A stretch of DNA of 5,029 bases, from NCBI GenBank assembly GCA_020249025.1, contig JADCGM010000009.1:1-5029 (forward strand). The letters are read 5' to 3'. Positions 1 through 5,029 of the stretch are shown piece by piece. Each line of letters starts with the position of its first letter. Positions within the stretch are counted from its first letter, which is position 1. The notes beneath the pieces were generated by a model. That model was not told where the DNA came from, made no database searches, and saw only the letters and a program-made list of their open reading frames with translations. The stretch is from Alphaproteobacteria bacterium (GTDB lineage: Bacteria > Pseudomonadota > Alphaproteobacteria > Sphingomonadales > Sphingomonadaceae). The position numbers were made by a program, and so were the translations under genes.

Positions 1-417
1 CTGGCGGCGAAGGGCGCGCTAGATGCGCCGCTGAAGGTCGCCGCCTTCGGCTTCGTCGGCTGCGGCCTGTTCGGCGGACTCGCGCCGCTGATGCCGACGG
101 CGGAACTGGCGCTGACCATGCTCGCACCCGCGATCTTCCTGTCGACGATGCCCTTTCCCTGCGCCGGCGCCGCGATCCAGCTCGTCGTTCCCAACCGGGC
201 GCGGGCGCAGGTCAGCGCCATCTACATCACCATCATCACGCTGGTCGGGCTGGGCGTCGCGCCCGTCGTCATCGGGCTGATGACCGACCGGCTGTTCGAC
301 GGGCCGAAGGACGTGCGTTACTCGCTCGCGATCGTCGTCGCCGCCGCCGCGCCGATCATGTGCGCGCTCGTCCTCGCCGCCTGCAAGCCCTACCGGGCGC
401 TACGCGCGGCGAGCTAG
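1..417 (+). CDS. MFS transporter, spinster-like, C-terminal part (5' end outside window)
   Basis: The frame is open from base 1 and ends at TAG 415-417, giving 138 visible residues. The first in-window ATG (position 91) is internal, because the upstream residues continue a hydrophobic helix. Four probable membrane helices are visible, at about residues 12-30, 34-58, 72-94 and 106-127, matching the last four of a 12-helix major facilitator. The loop VPNRARAQVSAIY followed by a Gly-rich helix (IITLVGLGVAPVVIGLM) and TDRLF resembles the region between helices 10 and 11 of spinster-like MFS proteins common in sphingomonads and other alphaproteobacteria. This is recognition of family style, not a database match. 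The substrate cannot be inferred. The protein would sit in the inner membrane. The gene converges on the F420 operon and overlaps the end of cofC by 18 bases. It is on the opposite strand and shows no sign of belonging to the F420 pathway. Confidence 0.85.
   Translation: MAAKGALDAPLKVAAFGFVGCGLFGGLAPLMPTAELALTMLAPAIFLSTMPFPCAGAAIQLVVPNRARAQVSAIYITIITLVGLGVAPVVIGLMTDRLFDGPKDVRYSLAIVVAAAAPIMCALVLAACKPYRALRAAS
400..417. other. Convergent 3' overlap between MFS gene and cofC
   Basis: The transporter stop TAG (415-417, plus strand) lies inside cofC, and the cofC stop (400-402, minus strand) lies inside the transporter gene, so 18 bases code on both strands. There is no intergenic space and I see no GC-rich hairpin followed by a T run on either strand here. 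Termination of both transcripts must occur inside the opposing gene or by another mechanism such as Rho. Confidence 0.85.
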
Positions 418-996
418 CGGCAGCACCCCCGACAGGCCGAGCCGCGCAAGATCGGCGGGCGTGTCGAGATCGCGCGCCAGCCCCTCCCGCCGCAGCAGCG
501 TGACCGTCAGGCCCGCCGCGCGCGCCGCCGCGACATGCGCGCGGCGGCTGCCGGGGCCGAAGGCGAAGCGGATGCGCACACCTTCGGGGAGGAGTAGCGC
601 ATTGGTGCCCTCGCCATGCACATCGGGCGCGACGACCAGTCCGCCCGCGGCGCAGAGCGCGTGAAGATCGGCGACGCCCGCCAGCGGCAGGTCGGCGGGC
701 AGGACAAGCATCGCGCGCGGCGACACCGCGTCCGCCGCCTCTTCCAGCGCAGTGTTGAGATCGCCGCCACGCTCGGCCAGCCCGGCCACCCCGCGCGCCC
801 CCGCGCGCGCGCGCACTTCGGCGCTGCGCGAGACGACAAGGCAGGTGTCCGCCCCGAATGCCGCCACCGCGATGTCGAGCGCATGATCGAACAGCCGCAC
901 GCACAGCGCCCGCCGCTCGGCCGGCGACAGCACGCCCGCCAGCCGTGACTTGCCCTCGTCGAACGGGCGCACCGGGATGACGCAGACCGGCGTCAC
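400..996 (-). CDS. cofC: CofC/FbiD: phospho-acid guanylyltransferase of F420 biosynthesis
   Basis: This 198-residue cytosolic enzyme is expected to join GTP to a three-carbon phospho-acid (2-phospho-L-lactate, phosphoenolpyruvate or 3-phosphoglycerate, depending on lineage). The product is the guanylylated donor used by CofD. Family features visible are the N-terminal nucleotide-binding stretch VCVIPVRPFDEGKSRLAGVL (residues 4-23), AERGGDLNTAL (74-84), the LVLPADLPL strand and acidic motif (97-105), HGEGTNALLLP (127-137), FAFGPGSRRAH (144-154) and the C-terminal DLDTPADL (177-184). Length is near the short end of the family. The start is GTG 994-996, whose GTGA overlaps the cofD stop. It fits because family members begin only a few residues before the IPV motif. 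No strong Shine-Dalgarno is seen, so translation probably relies on coupling to cofD. It is the last gene of the operon and its end runs into the convergent transporter gene. Substrate choice cannot be read by eye. Confidence 0.93.
   Translation of the reverse strand: MTPVCVIPVRPFDEGKSRLAGVLSPAERRALCVRLFDHALDIAVAAFGADTCLVVSRSAEVRARAGARGVAGLAERGGDLNTALEEAADAVSPRAMLVLPADLPLAGVADLHALCAAGGLVVAPDVHGEGTNALLLPEGVRIRFAFGPGSRRAHVAAARAAGLTVTLLRREGLARDLDTPADLARLGLSGVLPLARRA
993..996 (-). promoter_or_regulatory. cofD/cofC stop-start overlap (GTGA)
   Basis: The cofC GTG start and the cofD TGA stop share GTGA on the minus strand. Upstream bases (GGGGCTGGCGCG) contain no good anti-16S match. Translation of cofC is therefore likely coupled to cofD, which would keep the two enzymes that make and use the unstable GDP-linked intermediate at similar levels. 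That last point is inference. Confidence 0.75.
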
Positions 997-1922
997 CGCG
1001 CCAGCCCCGCTGCGAAGGCCAGCGCCTCCCGTGCCAGCCGCGTCTGGTCGTCGGGGCCGCGCATCAGCGTGTCGGTGACATGGAGCGGCACGTCCGCCCT
1101 CGCCCCCGCGTCCGCCCCGTCGATCACCAGCCCATCGACGAGGCCGTCATAGAGCGCCAGCAGGCCCGCGGGCGTCGCGTCGCGGCCGAGTTCGGCCATG
1201 ATCTTGCCCGCTGGCCCCTTCACCGCCTGCCCACCGATAAAGGGCGAGACCGCAATGCAGGGCACCCGCCGCGCCGCCAGCGCCGCCCGAACCTCCGGCA
1301 CCGCGAGGATCGGCCCGAGGCTCAGCAGCGGATTCGACGGGCAGATGACGATGGCCTCCAGCGCCGGATCGGCGAGCGCCTCCGCGAAGCCCGCCGACGG
1401 CCGCGCGCCGTCCGCCCCGTCGAACCTCAGGCCCCGAAAAACCGGCGCGCACTGCCGCCGCACGAAATAATCCTGAAAGGCGAGTGCGCCCTCGTCGGTC
1501 TCCACGATGGTCCGCACGGGATCGTCGCTCATCGGCACGATGCGCTGCGCGATATCGAGCCGTGCCGCGAAATCGGCGGTGATCGCCGACAGCGTCTCCC
1601 CCGCCGCCAGCCGCCGCGTGCGCTCGACATGCGTCGCCAGATCACGGTCGCCCAACCGGAACCAGGTTTCGCCGCCCAGCCGTTCGAGCGCCGCCATGAA
1701 CGCCCAAGTCTCGCTCGCCAGCCCCCAGCCGAGTTCAGGATTGTTCAGGCCCGCGAGCGTGTAGACGACGGTGTCGATGTCGGGCGAGATCGACAGGCCC
1801 AGATGCTCGAAATCGTCGCCGGTGTTGACCGCGACGGCGAGGTCGCCGGGCGGCAGTGCCCGCGCCAGCCCGGCGGCGAGGCGCGCCCCGCCGACCCCGC
1901 CCGCCAGCGCCAGGACGCTCAC
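993..1922 (-). CDS. cofD: CofD/FbiA: Fo phospho-acyl transferase (F420-0 synthase)
   Basis: This 309-residue cytosolic protein is of normal CofD length. The family transfers the phospholactyl (or phosphoenolpyruvyl, or phosphoglyceryl) group from the GDP-linked donor made by CofC onto the ribityl chain of Fo, releasing GMP. Signature segments are all present. They include the N-terminal LALAGGVGGARLAAGLA (residues 4-20), VNTGDDFEHLGLSISPDIDT (32-51, with the acidic pair expected to bind metal), YTLAGLNNPELGWGL (54-68), WFRLGDRDLATH (87-98), ICPSNPLLSLGPIL (193-206) and SPFIGGQAVKGPAGKIMAELG (226-246). The start is GTG 1920-1922, overlapping the cofE stop as GTGA. Only a weak GGA (1932-1934) precedes it, and the GGVGGA motif lies just eight residues in, so no later start is possible. 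The stop overlaps the cofC start by four bases. Which donor this enzyme uses is not visible from the sequence. Confidence 0.96.
   Translation of the reverse strand: MSVLALAGGVGGARLAAGLARALPPGDLAVAVNTGDDFEHLGLSISPDIDTVVYTLAGLNNPELGWGLASETWAFMAALERLGGETWFRLGDRDLATHVERTRRLAAGETLSAITADFAARLDIAQRIVPMSDDPVRTIVETDEGALAFQDYFVRRQCAPVFRGLRFDGADGARPSAGFAEALADPALEAIVICPSNPLLSLGPILAVPEVRAALAARRVPCIAVSPFIGGQAVKGPAGKIMAELGRDATPAGLLALYDGLVDGLVIDGADAGARADVPLHVTDTLMRGPDDQTRLAREALAFAAGLAR
1919..1922 (-). promoter_or_regulatory. cofE/cofD stop-start overlap (GTGA)
   Basis: The GTG start of cofD and the TGA stop of cofE share GTGA on the minus strand. This is a classic termination-reinitiation arrangement. Only a weak GGA lies about nine bases upstream, so coupled translation is the likely route for cofD. 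Confidence 0.75.
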
Positions 1923-2695
1923 CGGAACAGGTCCATCTGCGGCGGCCGGATCAGCTCGGCCGCACGGCCGTCGCGCGCCGCCGGCGGCAGCCCGCGCACC
2001 AGCACGACCGGCCGCCCTTCGTCCGCCTGCCCCATCACGAGCGAGGCGGCCGCCGCGACCTCGTCGGCATGGCCGAGTTCGCTGGTGCGCAGCGCGCGTC
2101 CATAGAGGTCGGGCCGCCCGCGCAGATCGAGCAGGCCCGGCAGCCCCGCTGCGCCGAGCGCGGTGCCGATGGTGCCCTGCCGCCAGGCGCGGCCGATGCT
2201 GTCGATGATGAGCACGCCCGGTGCGACGCCGGTGCGCGCGGCCAGCTCGGCGCGCAGCCGGGCCGCAGTTCCGTCCGGGTCGACCGGCAGCAGCAGCGCC
2301 ATCTCGTCGCCGTCGCCCTGCGCGACGTTCGACTGGTCGATCCCGGCGTTGGCCAGCACCAGCCCGAGCCGGTGCGCGACGACGAGAACGCCGCGCCGGG
2401 CGCGGATCACCTCGGTCGATTCGGCCAGCACCAGTTCGACGATGCGCGGGTCCTTGTCGGTCAGCGCCGCCAGTTCGTGCGCGCGGGCCGAGGGCGTCAC
2501 CGCACGCAGGTCGACGAGCCGCCCTTCGGCCTTCGACACGATCTTCTGGGCGAGCACGAGGACGTCGCCCGCCGCCAGCGTCTGCCCCGACGCGGCCAGC
2601 GCCTCGAGGATAAGGCCCGCCAGATCGTCGCCGGCGGCTACCAGCGGCACGCCCGCCAGCGCGACGAGCGTGAGCGAGGCGGGCGCTGCGCCCAA
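1919..2695 (-). CDS. cofE: CofE/FbiB (single domain): F420-0:gamma-L-glutamyl ligase
   Basis: This 258-residue ligase adds L-glutamate to F420-0 using GTP and a divalent metal, building the poly-gamma-glutamate tail. Recognisable family stretches are GDDLAGLILEA (residues 22-32), DVLVLAQKIVSKAEGRLVDL (44-63), AHRLGLVLANAGIDQSNV (107-124), LLLPVDPDGTAARLR (134-148), IIDSIGRAWRQGTIGTALG (163-181), DLYGRALRTSELGHADEVAAAA (196-217) and MGQADEGRPVVLVRG (221-235). The protein ends soon after this core, so it lacks the C-terminal FMN-binding nitroreductase domain that follows it in mycobacterial FbiB and reduces dehydro-F420-0. The assigned start is TTG 2693-2695, one base after the npdG TAG stop. 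There is no Shine-Dalgarno, so initiation probably follows termination on npdG. No ATG or GTG lies ahead of the conserved core, and the first GTG (codon 16) would cut into it. The function is secure and the exact start is moderately so. Confidence 0.94.
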   Translation of the reverse strand: MGAAPASLTLVALAGVPLVAAGDDLAGLILEALAASGQTLAAGDVLVLAQKIVSKAEGRLVDLRAVTPSARAHELAALTDKDPRIVELVLAESTEVIRARRGVLVVAHRLGLVLANAGIDQSNVAQGDGDEMALLLPVDPDGTAARLRAELAARTGVAPGVLIIDSIGRAWRQGTIGTALGAAGLPGLLDLRGRPDLYGRALRTSELGHADEVAAAASLVMGQADEGRPVVLVRGLPPAARDGRAAELIRPPQMDLFR

Positions 2696-2699
2696 GCTA
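2693..2699 (-). promoter_or_regulatory. npdG stop / cofE TTG start junction
   Basis: The minus strand reads TAGCTTG: the npdG stop TAG, one base, then the proposed cofE start TTG. The preceding bases (GGCCGCGCAC) have no Shine-Dalgarno match. Expression of cofE therefore probably depends on ribosomes that finish npdG and restart at once, with a weak start codon. The reading of the site is direct; the coupling is inferred. Confidence 0.6.
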
Positions 2700-3374
2700 G
2701 TGCGCGGCCGGCGGCGCGCCGACGCCGGTGATGCGGATGCCGGCGCTCGGTACCTTGTAGCGCTGGTTGATGGCGATGAGCACCGAAGTCAGCGCCTCCG
2801 ACACCACCGAATTGGCGAGCACGCCCGCATGCCAGGCGCGCATGCCGATATCCTGCGCCATCTGCACCACCGTCTCGCGGGCGTCGGGATCGTCGCCGCA
2901 GACGAGCACGTCGCAATCGATGACGTGGCCAAGGTCCTTTAGATGGTGCGCCGAGACGTTCTGGAACGCCGAGACGACCTTCACCCCCTCGCCGAGCAGC
3001 GCCTGCACCGCAACCACCGCCGAGCCGCCGTCGGGCAGCTGCACGCGGCTGACCTTGGGCGGCACCAGCGGCACGGTCACATCGACGAGGATCTTGCCCT
3101 GCAGCGCCGACGCCACTTCCTGCGCGGTCGCCTGCTGCGCCGAGAAGGGCACGGTCAGCACGGCGATGTCGCAGCTTTGCGCCGCCGACAGATTGTCGGT
3201 GCCGGTGATCGATCCGCCGCCGAGGATGGCGTTCAGTTCGGCCGCCGCCGCTTCGGCGCGCTCGGCCGAGCGGCTGCCGAGGATGACGCGGTAGCCCGCG
3301 GCGGCCCAGCGCAACGCCAGGCCGCTGCCCTCCTTGCCGCTGCCGCCGAGGATGGCGAGGGTGGCTTTGGTCAT
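2697..3374 (-). CDS. npdG: NpdG: F420-dependent NADP oxidoreductase
   Basis: This 225-residue cytosolic protein belongs to the F420:NADP oxidoreductase (Fno) family, which moves hydride between F420 and NADP. In aerobic bacteria it can make F420H2 from NADPH or the reverse. An N-terminal Rossmann fold is shown by LAILGGSGKEGSGLALRWA (residues 6-24). GSRSAER (33-39) follows at the end of the second strand, with the Ser-Arg pair placed to hold the 2'-phosphate of NADP. Later family segments are CDIAVLTVPF (68-77), GKILVDVTVPLVPP (93-106), VSAFQNVSAHHLKDL (134-148), DVLVCGDDPDARE (155-167), the conserved GMRAWHAGVLANS (177-189), and a C-terminal helix ending AINQRYKVPSAGIRITG. ATG 3372-3374 overlaps the fbiC stop as ATGA. 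A clear GGAGG seven bases upstream fixes this start, although the frame stays open much further upstream through fbiC. Its place inside the biosynthetic operon suggests the cofactor is charged as it is made. Confidence 0.95.
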   Translation of the reverse strand: MTKATLAILGGSGKEGSGLALRWAAAGYRVILGSRSAERAEAAAAELNAILGGGSITGTDNLSAAQSCDIAVLTVPFSAQQATAQEVASALQGKILVDVTVPLVPPKVSRVQLPDGGSAVVAVQALLGEGVKVVSAFQNVSAHHLKDLGHVIDCDVLVCGDDPDARETVVQMAQDIGMRAWHAGVLANSVVSEALTSVLIAINQRYKVPSAGIRITGVGAPPAAH

Positions 3375-5029
3375 TCGGCGGCCTCCAGGATTCGCCGCGA
3401 GCGCGGCGCGGTGTTGATAATGGGGGTGAGCGGCGCGGCGGCGCGCGCCGCCAGCCGGCGGTCGGGGGCGACCGGCTCGTAAAGGGTGGTGCGCTGGCGC
3501 GGCAGCCGGCCGAGCGCGGCGATCAGCGCCTCCATCGCCGCCGGCGGCATCTCCTGCCCGTGCTGAGTGCCGGCGGCGCGCGAGATGCTTTCGTTCATCA
3601 GCGTCCCGCCGAGGTCGTTGGCCCCGGCCCGGAGCGCCATCTTCGCCCCCGCCGCGCCGAGCTTCACCCATGAGGTCTGGATGTTCGGGACCAGCGGATG
3701 CAGCGCAAGACGCGCCACCGCATGCATGAGGATGGTCTCGCGCAGGGTCGGGCCCTTGCGGGTGCGCCCGCGCAGCGCCAGCGGGGCCTCCATGTGGACG
3801 AAGGGCAGGGGCACGAACTCGGTGAGCCCGCCGGTCCGCGCCTGCAGCGCCCGCAGCCGCAGCAGGTGGCGCGCCCAGCGCACGGGGCCGTCGACATGGC
3901 CGAACATGATCGTCGAGGTGGTGCGCAGCCCGGCCTCGTGCGCGGTGCCGACGACCTCGAGCCACTCCGACGTCGACAGCTTGTCCGGACAGAGGATAGC
4001 GCGGACCTCGTCGTCGAGGATCTCGGCTGCCGTCCCCGGCAGGGTGCCGAGGCCGGCCGCCTTCAGCTCGGCGAGATAGTCGGCCACCCTCAGCCCCAGC
4101 GTCGCCGCGCCCTGCGCCACCTCGAGCGGCGAGAAGGCGTGGATGTGCATGTCCGGCACCGCCGCCTTCACCGCCCGCGTCAGCCCCAGATAGGTCTCGC
4201 CGGTGTAGTGCGGGTGGATGCCGCCCTGCATGCACACCTCCGTCGCGCCGCGCGCCCAGGCCTCCTCGGCGCGCCGCACCACTTCGCCCGCGTCGAGATC
4301 ATAGGGCGCACCGCGCAGCGACTCGCCGCCCCGCCCCTTGGAGAAGGCGCAGAAGCCGCAGCGGTAGGTGCAGATGTTGGTGTAGTTGATGTTGCGGTTG
4401 ACCGCGTAGGTCACCGTGTCGCCGACGACTGCGGCACGCAGCGCATCGGCCGCCTCGCAGACATGGGCGAAGTCGGCGTCGCGCGCCGCGAACAGCCGCA
4501 CGATTTCGGCCTCGCCGAGCGCTTCGCCGGCGAAGGCCGCATCGACGATGGCGACGAGCGCCGGATCGACCGGCGGCGCGCGGCGGACCGGCGGCGGCGC
4601 CGGATCGACGGCGATGCCCGGCGACCAGCGGTCGTCCCGGCCGAGACCGTCGGCGTCCGCCAGTGCGCGGACGAGCGGCCGGAGGCCGGGGTCGATCCAG
4701 CGGTCGAGATCGGCGAGATGGCGGGGGTAGACCGGCAGCCGCTTGGCGAGCACCCGCCCGGCCGCCGCGGTCCCGGCGCGCAGCGCCTCGACCTCGGGCC
4801 AGGGCGCTTCCGGATTCACATGATCGGGCGTCACCGGCGAGACGCCGCCCCAGTCGTCGATGCCAGCACCGATCAGCGCCGGCAGGCTGTCGGGCGCGGA
4901 CAGGTTGGGCGGCGCCTGCACCCTGACATGCGGCCCGAACACCAGCCGCGCCGCCGCGATCGTCCAGCGCAGCTCGTCGAGGTCGGGCTCGGGCGCGCTG
5001 GCCATCGGGGTGCGCGGCTTGGCGCGGAA
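3371..5029 (-). CDS. fbiC: FbiC: Fo synthase, CofG-CofH fusion (5' end cut by window)
   Basis: The visible 552 residues are the end of the CofG half and the whole CofH half of the two-domain radical-SAM Fo synthase. FbiC makes the deazaflavin Fo from L-tyrosine and 5-amino-6-ribitylaminouracil using two S-adenosylmethionine-dependent steps. The frame is open to the window edge, and translation upstream of the Met at 5005 reads FRAKPRTP, matching the CofG sequence before this point. That Met is therefore internal, and roughly 300 N-terminal residues, with the first iron-sulfur motif, lie outside. Numbering from that Met, residues 1-115 are the CofG tail (RVQAPPNL, GIDDWGGVSPVTPDHVNPE, KRLPVYP). 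Residues about 121-148 form a proline-rich linker. CofH follows, with Cys212-TYR-Cys216-GF-Cys219 as its CxxxCxxC cluster motif (bases 4349-4372). Other CofH segments are GGIHPHYTGETYL, HAFSPLEV, GLGTLPGTAAEILDDEVR, ILCPDKLST and GHVDGPVRWARHL. It is the first visible gene of the operon. The stop TGA (3371-3373) overlaps the npdG start. Confidence 0.96.
   Translation of the reverse strand, partial: FRAKPRTPMASAPEPDLDELRWTIAAARLVFGPHVRVQAPPNLSAPDSLPALIGAGIDDWGGVSPVTPDHVNPEAPWPEVEALRAGTAAAGRVLAKRLPVYPRHLADLDRWIDPGLRPLVRALADADGLGRDDRWSPGIAVDPAPPPVRRAPPVDPALVAIVDAAFAGEALGEAEIVRLFAARDADFAHVCEAADALRAAVVGDTVTYAVNRNINYTNICTYRCGFCAFSKGRGGESLRGAPYDLDAGEVVRRAEEAWARGATEVCMQGGIHPHYTGETYLGLTRAVKAAVPDMHIHAFSPLEVAQGAATLGLRVADYLAELKAAGLGTLPGTAAEILDDEVRAILCPDKLSTSEWLEVVGTAHEAGLRTTSTIMFGHVDGPVRWARHLLRLRALQARTGGLTEFVPLPFVHMEAPLALRGRTRKGPTLRETILMHAVARLALHPLVPNIQTSWVKLGAAGAKMALRAGANDLGGTLMNESISRAAGTQHGQEMPPAAMEALIAALGRLPRQRTTLYEPVAPDRRLAARAAAPLTPIINTAPRSRRILEAAE
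3382..3386 (-). promoter_or_regulatory. Shine-Dalgarno site for npdG
   Basis: On the minus strand the sequence reads TCCTGGAGGCCGCCGAATGA. GGAGG lies seven bases before the ATG, inside the last codons of fbiC. It is the only strong ribosome-binding site seen at any gene junction of this operon. It decides the npdG start at 3374 against the far longer open frame running upstream through fbiC. Confidence 0.8.

Noticed and set aside
400..440. Possible bidirectional terminator hairpin at the convergent gene ends
   Set aside because: I could not find a convincing inverted repeat followed by a T run on either strand in this stretch.
802..816. Alternating CG run that could favour Z-DNA
   Set aside because: It lies inside cofC and encodes the ordinary Ala/Arg/Gly-rich segment around residues 61-65. 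Such runs are expected by chance in DNA this GC-rich.
356..904. 182-codon minus-strand open frame overlapping cofC
   Set aside because: It is a +1-type shadow of cofC with extreme Arg/Gly content and no motif. The cofC frame has all the family signatures.
1080..2105. 341-codon plus-strand open frame opposite cofD and cofE
   Set aside because: It is an antisense shadow of GC-rich coding DNA. The protein is Arg/Pro-rich with no motif, and the opposite strand encodes clear CofD and CofE.
1856..2731. 291-codon plus-strand open frame opposite cofE
   Set aside because: Low-complexity Arg/Gln/Ala composition typical of a shadow frame, fully explained by cofE on the minus strand.
3364..3400. Possible promoter at the fbiC/npdG junction
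   Set aside because: The genes overlap by four bases, and no -35/-10-like pair stands out. A ribosome-binding site explains the conserved-looking bases.
2697..4235. 512-codon open frame on the minus strand extending npdG far upstream
   Set aside because: The upstream part is an off-frame reading of fbiC rich in Arg, Gly and Ala with no family features. The real npdG start is fixed by GGAGG and ATG at 3374 and by where the Rossmann motif begins.

Overview
The window carries most of a coenzyme F420 (deazaflavin) biosynthesis operon on the minus strand. It is flanked at the left end by the tail of an unrelated plus-strand membrane transporter gene. The DNA is very GC-rich, judged by eye rather than computed. 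Nearly all of it is coding, and no stretch of 300 bases lacks a gene. The setting looks like an aerobic, GC-rich proteobacterium, most likely an alphaproteobacterium and possibly a sphingomonad. Two things suggest this: the CofE-type ligase has a single domain, unlike the two-domain actinobacterial FbiB, and the neighbouring transporter resembles spinster-like MFS proteins common in sphingomonads. This placement is an inference, since no rRNA or other marker is present.

Layout: 1-417 (+) is the C-terminal third of an MFS transporter whose start lies outside the window. It converges with, and overlaps by 18 bases, the last gene of the minus-strand operon. Reading the operon in its own direction (right to left), the order is fbiC (5029-3371, 5' end cut by the window edge), npdG (3374-2697), cofE (2695-1919), cofD (1922-993) and cofC (996-400). 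Adjacent genes overlap by 4 bases (ATGA or GTGA), except npdG/cofE, which are separated by one base. This implies one transcript with translational coupling. The operon promoter must lie upstream of fbiC, beyond position 5029.

Together the genes cover the dedicated F420 pathway. FbiC (CofG+CofH) builds the deazaflavin chromophore Fo from tyrosine and a ribitylaminouracil. CofC activates a three-carbon phospho-acid with GTP, and CofD transfers it to Fo to give F420-0 or a variant. CofE adds glutamates. NpdG exchanges hydride between NADP(H) and F420, so it can charge the new cofactor. The window has no nitroreductase-type dehydro-F420 reductase and no recognisable F420-dependent end-user enzyme. 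This leaves two questions open: which three-carbon substrate is used (phosphoenolpyruvate, 2-phospholactate or 3-phosphoglycerate), and what the cofactor is for. I see no CRISPR array, RNA gene, insertion sequence or clear novel system here. The main interest is the compact, complete F420 module in a probable proteobacterium.
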